34,511 nt of DNA from NCBI GenBank assembly GCA_000695325.1, contig AVPN01000080.1, positions 42,647 to 77,157 on the forward strand, read 5' to 3'. The translations under genes were made by a program, and so were the position numbers. Shown here in pieces: positions 23,928-34,026 of the stretch (position 1 is the stretch's first letter; every line of letters starts with the position of its first letter). The notes below the pieces were generated by a model. The model made no database searches and was not told the origin of the DNA. It was given only the letters and a program-made list of their open reading frames with translations. The stretch is from Pleurobrachia bachei. Its lineage: Eukaryota > Ctenophora > Tentaculata > Cydippida > Pleurobrachiidae.

Positions 23928-24017
23928 TTCAGCGGCTACTGGTTCAGCTCCGACAGGTTCCGCAGCTACAGGTTCAGTCACTGGTTCGGCAGGCGTCGTC
24001 TCTTGTTCTTCTGTCAT
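23885..24017 (-). pseudogene. duplicated 5' fragment of IQUB
   Basis: On the minus strand the duplicated IQUB start codon at 24017 opens a frame of about 43 codons, MTEEQETTPAEPVTEPVAAE..., that leaves the IQUB sequence after about 30 codons, enters the 31-bp minisatellite and stops. The promoter and possible X-box upstream of it are intact, so it may still initiate transcription towards the real gene. Confidence 0.7.
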
Positions 24018-24812
24018 CTGAAATGTATGATTTTAGTTTAAATGCCATAGTAACGCGCGAAGAATGGTGTGCTTTTTACACAGCCGCGACATCGCGCACG
24101 CCAAACTAGAACACGAGTAAGGGATTTGGGACATGTCGCGGGTCATGTTAGAAACCAGAATTCAGAAATGAGATGGGTCCTTCTCATTTCTGATTTGGGA
24201 TTTCTGAGATAAGGGTGGATAACTTACATTTTATGGTGATTCAGTAATCAGTTTTGAGTAAAATGTTAAAAACGCCGCCTCATTTCATGGCACCTAATAG
24301 GAGAGAAAGTATTTATAAAGGCGGTTTTTCTGTTTCATATCAAAATAGGAAGATATCCAGACGTCGTATTAGGGAAGAGATCCCCTGAAGCAGCAAAAAA
24401 GGAGCAAACGGTTAAAGCAGGTTTGAATACCGAAATTCGACAAACTTTCGATTGAGCACTTGATTTGGGCGATAACCATTGCTAGAGACCCTCTGCATGA
24501 GGACCGATCACTTAGTGATGCGAGCAGGCATCTAGTGAGGGCATGTAAAGTGTAAACAGAGGAAAATGTCTCGCGAGACAATAGAAATGCGTGTGGAAGA
24601 GGACTTGTGACACATGCGCCGAGAGAGAGAGAAACACTAGGAAAGTTTGTTAGAGTCGAGATGAATTGAGTGAGAGATGAAAGTGATCCGCGAATCTCCG
24701 TTTATTAATACCGGCTATAGTGTCGTTGCTTCATGTAACAGGGTCTAGGAACAGGTTGTCATATAGTGATACCCTGTTTGACAGTAGGTATGTCTGCTGC
24801 TGTTTGACAGTA

Positions 24813-24914
24813 CAGTCAGACCCCGATTAAATGGCCCCCGATTTTATAGTGGCACCCAGATTTAGTGACAGGATAATCTTCCCCTGAGAATGCTACTAAA
24901 TTAGGGTTCGACTG
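24813..24914. mobile_element. 102-bp MITE, copy in second 1.41 kb unit
   Basis: Same element as at 23402-23503, copied by the segmental duplication rather than by a new insertion, since the flanks are the same. Confidence 0.7.
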
Positions 24915-25111
24915 TACTAGTAAAACTGGAGCGATCGTACCGATCGCAAATCGAGGGATCTGTTTTATCTTTTTTTCTCTGTCCCCATGTCTATCTATCT
25001 CTCTCTCTCTCTCTCTCTCTCTGCACCACTATCTCTGTCTCCCTCCCTCTCGCAATATCTTTCTCCCTCAATGATGCTGTATGCCAGGCCATGTGATGTG
25101 ATTCCTCTTTT

Positions 25112-25262
25112 TAGAAAGGGTGAATCACATGTCCTAATCCATTAGAAAGGGTGAATCACATGTCCTAATCCATTAGAAAGGGCGAATCACATATATCCTA
25201 ATCCATTACAAACGGTGAATCACATATCCTAATCCATTCGAAAGGGTGAATCACATATCCCG
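25112..25262. repeat. 31-bp minisatellite, diverged array
   Basis: About five units of the same family as 23701-23927. The first two match the other array; the later ones carry substitutions and small indels (GGGCGAATCACATATAT, TTACAAACGG, TTCGAAAGGG). Probably closer to the ancestral array than the uniform one. Confidence 0.9.
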
Positions 25263-25579
25263 CTTCTAGTAAGACTGGGATGATCGTACCGATCGCAAAT
25301 CAAGGGATCTGTTTCCATATTGTTTCTCTGTATCCCTGCCTCAATCTCCCTGTCTCTCTCTATGTTTTTCTCTGTCTGTCTATCTGTCTCTCTCTTTCCA
25401 GAGGGGGTGGTAGTCTTTTCATAGCTTTTGGTTGTTAATAGGACCCATTTGTAACCACTTCATATATCAACATATAATGGTTTCAGTCCAATCGAACATC
25501 CCCCGCACAAACAGTCCCACGGGACCATTCCAGAATTGAATTGTTGTTTTGACGGCTGTATCCGGAGATAGGCGGTCTA

Positions 25580-25909
25580 TCAGGAAAGCGTTTCATCCAC
25601 TCCCCATTCCCCAAGAAGAACTTTGAAATTCTCCAGCCTTTTTGCTGAATTCACCGTTTTAGGAAGAGTGTTCCATAGCCGTGTTCCCCGTCCAGCAAAC
25701 GAGTTGTATTGTTTCGTTGCTATCGAGGTTTGTGAACTCATGGGTGAGGTAGGAACTTCAGCTCTTATTCCGAGACGGTCAGAAGAGTAGAATCGGATTC
25801 CTATGTTATTTGGAGCTTCATCATTAGCCATGATTAGAATGAAAAAATGACCCTGGAACGGTACAAAATTACCCAAAGGCGCCGTTTTTTCAGAGAAACA
25901 ACTTGGCAT
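25580..25909 (-). mobile_element. LINE (non-LTR retrotransposon) 3' remnant
   Basis: The minus strand encodes FAGRGTRLWNTLPKTVNSAK followed by RLENFKVLLGEW. This (S-F-x-x-R-x-x-R-x-W-N-x-L-P then a short helix) is the usual C-terminal end of reverse transcriptases of Jockey/CR1-like LINEs. Only about the last 70 to 100 codons remain; the catalytic part is absent, so it is a dead 5'-truncated copy. An exact clade cannot be assigned. Confidence 0.65.
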
Positions 25910-26705
25910 ATGCTAAAGTTGCGGTGTGGCGTGGCGGCGCAAACGAGGGGGTTGCAACTTGCAGCGCCTTCCAAAGAAACAAAAAGTTTTCGAGAAAAAA
26001 AGTTTTGAAAACGAGAATTTCATATGTGAAAATTATCAGTTTTTCAAATCTGCGCAACGACACAATGATTGTAACGCGCGAAATATTTCAATTTGGCGCG
26101 GCAACCATATTTTACGCGTGAATTTTAAAATTGAGCGGTACTTTGAAAATTTTACGTTTCGTAGTTTTCTGTTTTCAAACTTTCAACTTTGACGTTTCGT
26201 CTTTCGATTTGGGGTGCCCTTACGATCCGGGTGTTTGGTGGCCTATTTAACCCAAAAACCAACCCAAACCCTAAGCCTTTACTCTAAAAAGCTTGTCAGC
26301 ACTCACCAAACACCCAGATTTTAACGCTGGCCCTCGAGTTGGAGTGTTGGCTATTTTGTGAAATTTGTTTGCTCACAAATTAAATCTTGCAGTATAGATG
26401 CCGACATACAACCCTACATAATCACTATATATTCCAGATGGCCCAACCCCATCGGCTATCCTTGACTTTTATTGAATTGAATATATAAATAAATTCAGCT
26501 GAAAGTCGTGCAGTGTGGAGTACCCCCTGCGTCCACCTATAAAATTGACTCGTTTATGTATGCTTGCTGCCTGATTGGCCTAAAAGCAGGTTTGGTCTCT
26601 ATTATCTTCTCCAAATACTTGCGAAGTGGCATCGATTCCATGCAGCAGTTGAAAAACAATTCACATCTTTAATCTTTTACGGCTCACCAACTCAATACTT
26701 TAGTA
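25910..26705. other. intergenic region upstream of MLH1
   Basis: No gene recognised. AT-rich with several GCGCG islands at 25930-26120. It should contain the MLH1 promoter, but I see no clear motif. Confidence 0.5.
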
Positions 26706-29700
26706 ATGAGCAGTGATGTTCGGAAGATATGTAAACTTGATGAGGTCGTCATAAACCGAATAGCGGCTGGGGAAGTGGTTCAGAGGCCGTGCAATGCAAT
26801 AAAAGAGCTAATTGAGAACAGCATCGATGCAGGTAACTCCCCCGCATTGCCAAGTTAGACTACCATTTGTGCGCCCCGGCTGAACAAAACAACCCCCGCA
26901 CGAAACTAGGGGTAGATATTACACACATATTGTTTGATAGTATGTTTCATAGCCTGCTTATGCTAACCTCTTTATATAAACCGCAGGTTCCACATCAATT
27001 ACTGTCTCTGTAGACGAGGGTGGGTTGAAGTGTCTCCAGATATCTGATAATGGTATGTGTGTTTAGTATGTTTATATCTGGTGCTTGTTGTTTGTGTTGA
27101 ATATATAAAATAATGAGAGGGGAATAAATACCTCCGTCTTCCTGACCCTTGTTCAGCATTAAATATGTATATATAAATAGGTATGTAACGTGATATTATA
27201 GTTGCTGGTTGTACACATTGTTTCTTACAGGGCATGGAATAAGAAAGGATGATCTTGGGATTGTTTGTGAGAGGTTTACTACCAGTAAACTCAAAACGTT
27301 CTCCGACCTGAGAAGTATAGCAACCCATGGTTTCAGAGGAGAGGCACTAGCATCAATTAGTCATGTGTCAAACCTATCAATCCAAACCAGAACAGGTAGT
27401 TGTTTGTGAATTTGTGAACAGCAATCGATTTAAACATATCAAAAATTCGCTATTTTCTCTTGTGAGACACTTGAAAATGTGGCCCGTAGTTTATGGGTTG
27501 CCAGTGAAAATGCGTCTTTGTTTCCTAACGATGATTATGCTAATCTCCCTCTCATCAGCAAGTGAGAAGTGTGCCTGGTTGTGTAACTACTTGGACGGTA
27601 AACCTGTATCTAAAAAGGATGGTTGCACGTCAGATCCTCGTCCTATAGCAGGTAGTACCCAGTGGGAGGGGTTGGTTCGGGGTGTAACTCCAGAAAGGAG
27701 GGTTGCACGTCAGAGCCCCCGTCCCAGTCCTATAGTAGGTGGGGGTGGCTGACTGTAACCACGGGGGGTGGCTGACTGTAACCACGGGGGACCACATGGG
27801 AGCGGTATTGGAGTCATATTACTGTGTGTTACGTCACAATACAACACACACATAACTAATGGACTCATCATGTGTGTCACTGTTTTGACTTTTGAACAAC
27901 TATTTTGTACAGTCATCCCTGATTTACAGCTACTCAATCCAACATTTCTCAGCTAATTAGTAATTACCCCTCAACTCTCCCACCTTATTAGCTCTATTAG
28001 GTATAACGACCACCATGATATATCAGGTAACGTTGGTACTACGATAACAGCTGAAGACCTGTTTTACAACATGGCAACGCGTCGTAGAGCACTGAAGGGT
28101 CGAGATGAAATGAACAAGATAGCACAGGTGATATCGTGTTATGCGCTACACAACGCTCACATTGCCTTTACCCTGCGGAAACAAGGTAAAGTTGTGGTTA
28201 CCAGGCCATGGTAAAAGTTACCATGGCAACAGTTACAAATGATAATACCAACTGAACTAAGTTATGGTAACCCGTTATCTCCCTACAACAGGTGATAACA
28301 CCCCCAAAGTAAAAACAGCACCGACAGAAGAACGAACTCGTACAGTCTCCTCCCTTTATGGTCCAGTCCTAGCCAAGGAACTCCTACCCTTCACATGTGA
28401 CGACAAAAAGTTCGGATTTCGCTCCACGGGCCTGCTGACCAACGCGAACTACGGAGGGAAATCATTCCGATTTGTGCTTTTTATAAACGGGAGATTAGTT
28501 GAGAGTACGGGAGCAAAGAGGGCCTTTGAGGCGGTATATTCGAGTGTTCTCCCTAAGAATAGTTACCCCTTTGTTTACCTATCTCTGGAGATAGATCCGG
28601 GTAATGTTGATGTTAACGTGCACCCTACTAAGAATGAGGTACACTTCCTTCACGAGGAGGCGATCCTAGCTGGGATTCAGGCTAAAGCCCAACAAACTCT
28701 ATACAGTAGTACTAGCTCACGGAACTACTACACCCAGGCTAAGTGAGTTACTGATAATACTAGCTGATAATGTTATCATATGATGCAAATTGCAAACATA
28801 TAATCAAAACCCGTGCCTTGTTAATAACGGGTCGTTATCAAAGTTTGTGCGCCGTGGCTTCCATTCTAAATGTTGTGACTTGTTATTAGTGGTACTTACG
28901 TGAAATTAACTCTAATCCCAATCCCTCAGGTTACCATGTGTTGACGTCTCGAAAGAGGTAAAGGAAGCCCGTGGGAACAAGGAAAACGCAGCTCCATACG
29001 ATTACCAGTTGGTACGAACAGACGTGAACCAGCAGAAACTAGACATCTTCCTATCCAACAACAAACCTGCTAGCACAATTCCAACCAAGAATCCAACTAT
29101 ACCACCACTATATGACAAACCAGGTTCTAGCAGATCGGAGGATAAAGACAAACCAGGTCCTAGCAGATCCGATGACCAACAACATCAAACATCAGATGAG
29201 GACCGAGTCCCGGTATACCTGACCTCGATCCTTCAGCTCCAAGAGGACATATGTAAGGCACGCCACGAGGGTGCCACCAACATGTTCCGGGATTCAACAT
29301 TTGTGGGGGCTGTCAATGAGAAACTGGCTCTTGTTCAGGTTCTCACCAAGTTGTATTTGATGGATTACGGGCGGTTATCCCGGGCTCTTGTCTACCAGAA
29401 GGTAGTGTTTGATTTCAGGAACATGCCTGTGTTTAGGCTGAGTGAGGGAGCGTGTATTAGAGAGATGGCCCTATTGGCGCTGGGACAAAGTGAGAGTGGT
29501 TGGAGGGAGGACCATGGGCCAAAAGAGGAGCTAGCTGACCTGACGGTGAGGTTGTTAGTTAGTAAACGGGAAATGTTGAGTGATTATTTCAGCTTAGAGA
29601 TCACTGAGAAGGGAATTCTAACTGGTCTACCAGTAGTGATTGATAACTATCCGCCCCTTCTCCAACGGCTGCCCATGTTTCTCCTCCGACTATCTACAGA

Positions 29701-29944
29701 AGTGGATTGGGACAGCGAGAGGGGATGTTTTGAGGGTATATCCAGGGAGATAGCAAGGTTTTACACCCTAACCGAGCCTGCGGAGGGGGATCCTAATATT
29801 AGGGACTGGAAGTTTACCTTGGAGAATGTTTTGTGGCCCCAGATTAGGACGGTATACATCCCCGATGAAACTGTGACAACTGATGGAACTGTTCTGCAGA
29901 TTGCAGACCTTCATAATTTGTATAAGGTGTTCGAGAGATGCTGA
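26706..29944 (+). CDS. MLH1: MLH1, DNA mismatch repair MutL homologue, seven exons
   Basis: MutL-family subunit that pairs with PMS2 in the nucleus and acts after MutS binds a mismatch. Exons in phase: 26706-26832, 26987-27052, 27231-27395, 27559-27651, 28027-28185, 28292-28742, 28930-29944, giving 691 residues (human 756). The GHKL ATPase motifs are intact and even keep the human numbering: catalytic Glu34 and Asn38 in [11 protein letters not shown], Asp63 in DNG, then [21 protein letters not shown] and [12 protein letters not shown]. The transducer domain follows ([18 protein letters not shown]). A short Ser/Pro linker contains two DKPG(S/P)SRS repeats. The C-terminal dimerisation domain ends in FERC, the conserved MLH1 terminus that contributes to the PMS2 endonuclease site. 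Every domain expected is present, so it should be functional. It sits next to RAD18 with only a small gene between; no co-regulation is implied. Confidence 0.97.
27696..27742 (+). repeat. intronic copy of an MLH1 exon end plus donor
   Basis: GGTTGCACGTCAGA..CC..GTCC...CCTATAGTAGGT repeats the last 30 or so bases of the exon ending at 27651 and its donor, with a small insertion. It lies 45 bases into the following intron and could act as an alternative donor. A further GGGTGGCTGACTGTAACCAC duplication follows at about 27744-27790. Confidence 0.85.
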
Positions 29945-30154
29945 AATGGGGTTTTTAACTTTTGCACAACTTTTTTAATATTTTGTAAACATATATATTT
30001 GCTATTTTATGTTCATTTTGTATCTGCCACACACACTTTTAGTTTCCAATATCAATCATTCCCCTTCGTCCCTAAATTAGTTACAGCCTAATCTCAACTA
30101 GTTACCCAATTAATTAACCAATTAGATAACCTCAACCCCCAATTATCTCTAGCC

Positions 30155-30985
30155 ATGAGTTACAAAAAGATAACTCCGACTCCGGTAGCAGGTAACATCT
30201 GGTTCCAGGCGACAATGACCCTCCCAGCAAAGGGCCGAGGTTGCCATCTCATTACTGAGCACATTGAGAAGGTGAAAGAGCTGGAGCAGTTCAAGGTGGG
30301 ATTGTGCCATATCCTCCTTCTTCACACCTCTGCCTCTCTAACACTAAATGAAAACTGGGATCCTGCTGTGAGGTGAGTTGTACTTTGTATTGTTCATACT
30401 CCACCAATCATATCATGATTACACAAAATTCAACCTCTTAGTCTGGGCACTTTGCTACTTTCTTCAACCAGATCTTCTCCCACGATCCAAATCACCCCAC
30501 CAACTAATAATCTCTTTTCCTCAGGCAAGATATGGAGATGATGTTAGATAAGATAGCCCCTGAGGCCGGTGTATCGTATACCCACACGTGCGAGGGGCCT
30601 GACGACATGCCAGCCCATGTAAAGAGTACTTTGATCGGCAGTGAGCTGACTATACCAATTCACAATGGCAAACTAACTCTCGGTCGATGGCAGGTGAGAA
30701 CCGGATGTCATCGGGGGATGGGGTGTCGATGCGGGATGGGGTAGGTTGTATCATGGGGTCTCGGGTGTTTACTGTTAGATGCCGGCTTCAGAATGATTGA
30801 TCCAATTGACAAAACATGGCCATAATATCACTTTGTAACGCAATTACCCCAAGATATTCCCTATACTCGAAGATATGTAACACAGTTTATTATTTCAGGG
30901 TTTGTGGCTGTGCGAACACCGGAATTGCGCAGGAACTAGGAAAATAGTGATCACGCTAAATGGAGCCCCACAGACCTCTAAATAG
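30155..30985 (+). CDS. UPF0047 / YjbQ family protein, three exons
   Basis: Small protein of a family found in bacteria, archaea, fungi, plants and some animals; the bacterial member YjbQ has weak thiamine-phosphate synthase activity, and the in vivo role is unsettled. Exons 30155-30372, 30525-30693 and 30899-30985 give 157 residues (typical 130 to 150). Diagnostic motifs are present: [40 protein letters not shown] and [13 protein letters not shown], which include the His and Asp residues thought to bind metal. The start is the first ATG, after an AT-rich leader. The stop is TAG. The introns show that this is a settled nuclear gene, not a bacterial contaminant. Confidence 0.93.
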
Positions 30986-31702
30986 AGGGAACCATCTGTT
31001 GGTACTAGGTGTAGCAGACCTCGAGGGAAGGTGGTAGTAGGTAACCAGTCAGATATACGGACACTGATTCGCATGGAAGCAACGATTGATTATTAAAGTA
31101 CGCTTGATGATTATTTAGGGCGAGAGGGAAGGAAAAGAAAGAGATAGAGAGCCATTTAAGAATTCACTATATATTGATATTTGAGTATTATTATTATGCA
31201 CTGTACATAATTAACATTTTATTTTAACTAATAATCTCTTGTTTTCTTTCCCAAGACTATTTAAATAGCGTACTGCACTGTGTGTGTATTCGTGTGTATA
31301 TCAGCCAGCCAAGTAAGAGACACTTATTGGGCACTTTTTCTCTAAATTGCCTTCCAGACCTCTTCTTCATCTCTCTTTATCTCCTTCTCTCTCCCTCTAT
31401 CTCTCTCTATTATATCTCCAGTGCTTTCTCTCTCCCATACTCGCTCTTTTGTTGCTATGGCAATATAAGAAGCGAGCTCTTGTATAATAGGTTAATTACA
31501 AAATGTACCCTACAGCTGTAAATACTTCAACCTGCTTTAATACTCGGGTCTCGGAAAGTCATAGTCTCGGTCTACATCATTCCTTGCCTGCCTAGGCTGT
31601 GTTTCGGGCGCCCTGCCTTCCTTTACAAATGTAAAGGGAGGGTTAGAACATAATAAAATCATTCCAATGTAACCCCTTTCAGGATGTAAGGCAGGGTTGA
31701 AA
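30986..31702. other. intergenic region upstream of RAD18
   Basis: No gene seen. CT-rich DNA at 31370-31440. A strong hairpin (31616-31641) and a longer inverted pair (31611-31619 with 31688-31696) lie just before the RAD18 start. A likely 5' UTR splice acceptor, CCCCTTTCAG, ends near 31682. Confidence 0.5.
31616..31641. repeat. hairpin next to the RAD18 start
   Basis: CCTTCCTTTACA and TGTAAAGGGAGG are complementary at 11 of 12 positions around two A. The outer CCCTGCCTT (31611-31619) pairs exactly with AAGGCAGGG (31688-31696), so the region could be a small element with inverted ends or a regulatory structure. Confidence 0.6.
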
Positions 31703-32446
31703 ATGGGTTTTATAGATGTTGACTGTCCAGAAGACTTTACTGATCCTGATTTACGGGTTAGTGAACTTGCAAATTTAAATATTGAAATGATTCAACTTTC
31801 AGTTATTATCATGAATAATAAAAGCCTTCTTTTCCAGGGGATCGATGGAGCGCTAAGATGTCCTATTTGCTGTGAACTGATGGAAACTTCAACTCTCGTT
31901 TCCGTCTGTCTTCACTCTTGTAAGTTCCAATTATCTCACACCTATTAGCACCCCCCCCCCTCTCTCTATCTCTCTCACCCCCGGTCAGAAAATGATATAT
32001 TTTTCTCCAAACATGTCAATAATTAACAAATTTCAGTTTGCTCGTTGTGCATCCGGCGTCACGTCGAGGGAAAGAAGTGTTGTCCAATTTGTAAGACGGC
32101 ATGTCAGGAGGGGTCACTGAGACCAAACACCCTAATTAGTGGAATTGTACTGCACTACAAACGGAAAAGGTTGGTCTTCTTCTAGAATGTTGTAAATTTA
32201 AAACATTGTAGGATAGTCAATGATGTAACTTGATCAATTCCCTTAGGAATGATATTCTACGCTTGGAAGTTACCACAGATAACCAGCCCCCTGTCCAACT
32301 TTCACCCAAAAGAACTGTTTTAAAGGCTTTGGATAAAGGAAAGTCCAGGATCAGGACCACTCGACCTGAAATCACCCCTTCTGCCCGTGACCCTTCCTTC
32401 AGTTCCCCAGTCCCCGCCGCCGCTGCTCCCACTGAAGAACCGACAG
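31703..32446 (+). CDS. RAD18: RAD18-like E3 ubiquitin ligase, 5' exons only
   Basis: RAD18 with RAD6 mono-ubiquitinates PCNA to start translesion synthesis. Exons 31703-31756, 31838-31919, 32037-32169 and 32247-32446 are in phase. They encode a short leader (MGFIDVDCPEDFTDPDLR), a C3HC4 RING split over two exons (CPICCELM, VCLHSFCSLCIRR, KKCCPIC) and the region after it, SLRPNTLISGIVLHYKRKR. FCSLCIR and the following helix match RAD18 better than other RING proteins. The frame leaves exon 4 at a phase 1 donor (ACAG/GTACAC). The UBZ4, SAP and RAD6-binding parts are not visible, so the gene probably continues beyond the window across a long intron. The 81-base first intron is free of stops and a multiple of 3, so it could be retained. 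Confidence 0.8.
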
Positions 32447-32726
32447 GTACACGCGGGAGTGTTTTAGAGGGATTAGGGGCGCGCCATGCTGCACTGTAAC
32501 GCGCAGATGTGCAGATCGAATTTCTGCAGAGTGGTCGAGCAGTGTGTGTGAACCGTGTGTTGTGTCTCAAGTCGTTGTTCAATCATTCCCGTTTCCACAC
32601 ACCTGACACCGAACACCTGACACCCCTTGAACAGTCTGTGTGGCACACAGAAGTGTGTGGTGACTTAGTTATTTTTGAAGTCTGTTGATTAGTAGTCAAA
32701 CAAACTAAATAAATAATAGGTCGTAG

Positions 32727-33569
32727 TCAACTTAAAATTGCAATATCATGGTAAAATCTGGCAAAAATAATGTCCAATAGGTAAACTGGTGACTTCTCTG
32801 ATCTCCCAACAGTATCTGATTGTCTATCTCCAGTCTCTGGTGATCTCTCTAGAAGGCACTCTAGCTCCCTCTCAGTAGCTACAACATGGGTATATTGAAC
32901 CTGGCACGGCAAACAACCCTGTACTACAGGGTACAGCTGGGTGATAGAACTATCACGGGCATCAGCCACCCACCGAAGAAACTCTGGAAAAGTAGGACCG
33001 CGTGGGTCAAGAAGTGACGTTGCCGCACTTAGCCTCGCCTCGTACAGTCTCCTCAAATCAGCCCCTAGACCCTCCCCTCTATCTCTATATCTTGTAACTA
33101 TCTTCTCCCCTAGGAAATAATACCCTATCCCATCTCTAATTGTCGAGTGGTATCTCTTTAACCGAGCCAATGGGTCTCCACCAGTGTACAGAACTCGCCT
33201 CTTTCTACCCGTCTTTGTAGCTAGTTTTGTGGGTGTGGTCTGGTACATGGTGGTACCCAAAGGCTCACTTGTCCCACACACTTGGAGGTCGTATTGGTAA
33301 TATAGATAGGTCGGGAGAGTCCTCTCTGTTGCTGAGTCACCCAGTTTATCACAAAGATTGGACAAATAGTTTAGTCTCGCTGAGTTGAGTGTCCTGAACT
33401 GAGAGCAGTTGTTGCTTGTAGTGGTGGCCCAGAATGGGTGTTTAAGTACAGCGGGTGAGGGGTTGTTTGAAGGAGGGTTGCTAAGGGTTACTAGGTCCCT
33501 GAGAAGGAGAAGTAGAAGGATAAATGTTGTCGTTGCTAAAAGTCTTGGTAACCATTGCTGCAGTTTCAT
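32727..33569 (-). CDS. carbohydrate sulfotransferase-like type II membrane protein (HNK-1/CHST8-14 family)
   Basis: An intronless 280-residue protein. A single hydrophobic segment near residues 8-24 (LLATTTFILLLLLLRDLV) with a short cytosolic N-terminus fits a Golgi type II enzyme. The C-terminal half resembles the Sulfotransfer_2 family: RVLYTGGDPLARLKRYHSTI occupies the place of the 3'-phosphate-binding loop (usually RxPxxRLxSxY), and GPTFPEFLRWVADA with LPCQVQYTHVVATE matches the later family blocks. The usual 5'-phosphosulfate-binding motif (PKxGCTNWKR-like) is not recognisable; the segment TYLYYQYDLQVCGTSEP stands there instead. It may therefore be divergent or inactive. It lies opposite to and downstream of the RAD18 exons, probably inside a RAD18 intron. 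The start is the ATG just before the membrane segment. Confidence 0.65.
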   Translation of the reverse strand: MKLQQWLPRLLATTTFILLLLLLRDLVTLSNPPSNNPSPAVLKHPFWATTTSNNCSQFRTLNSARLNYLSNLCDKLGDSATERTLPTYLYYQYDLQVCGTSEPLGTTMYQTTPTKLATKTGRKRRVLYTGGDPLARLKRYHSTIRDGIGYYFLGEKIVTRYRDRGEGLGADLRRLYEARLSAATSLLDPRGPTFPEFLRWVADARDSSITQLYPVVQGCLPCQVQYTHVVATERELECLLERSPETGDRQSDTVGRSEKSPVYLLDIIFARFYHDIAILS

Positions 33570-33943
33570 TGCTGAAAATGTGACAATTATAGGTCTCTAT
33601 TACCGTTTGAAGATACTCTTCAAGGGTAGATAAAGACAACGTTGGTCGCATACAGCTCAAGCAAATCTAAAATTCACACATGGTTACACAACGCAGAAAG
33701 AAATAGAGGAAGTACCTAAGTAAACAGAGTAAGTAAGATCGCTATAACACTCAACACCGTCCATGAGACAGGAAGTGAGTGGGAGAGGGGGAACTCCTGT
33801 CCTATCACAACAAACAGATGTCTGTAGTAGTAGGAAACTAAGGCCATCGTGCGGCCGAGAGTGGAGATCTCTCATCCCCAATATCCGGGAAATAGTGCTC
33901 ATGGTATCTTTATTTTTATCCCTCCCTCACATTCTCTCTCTCC

Positions 33944-34026
<83 letters not shown>

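Larger units (their letters stand above)
23928..25338. repeat. 1.41 kb tandem duplication, copy 2
   Basis: Second copy. It diverges towards its right end, where the 31-bp units are mutated. It is followed by a further, older partial copy at about 25264-25390 (TGATCGTACCGATCGCAAAT and the TC-rich tail), so the segment has duplicated more than once. Confidence 0.9.
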
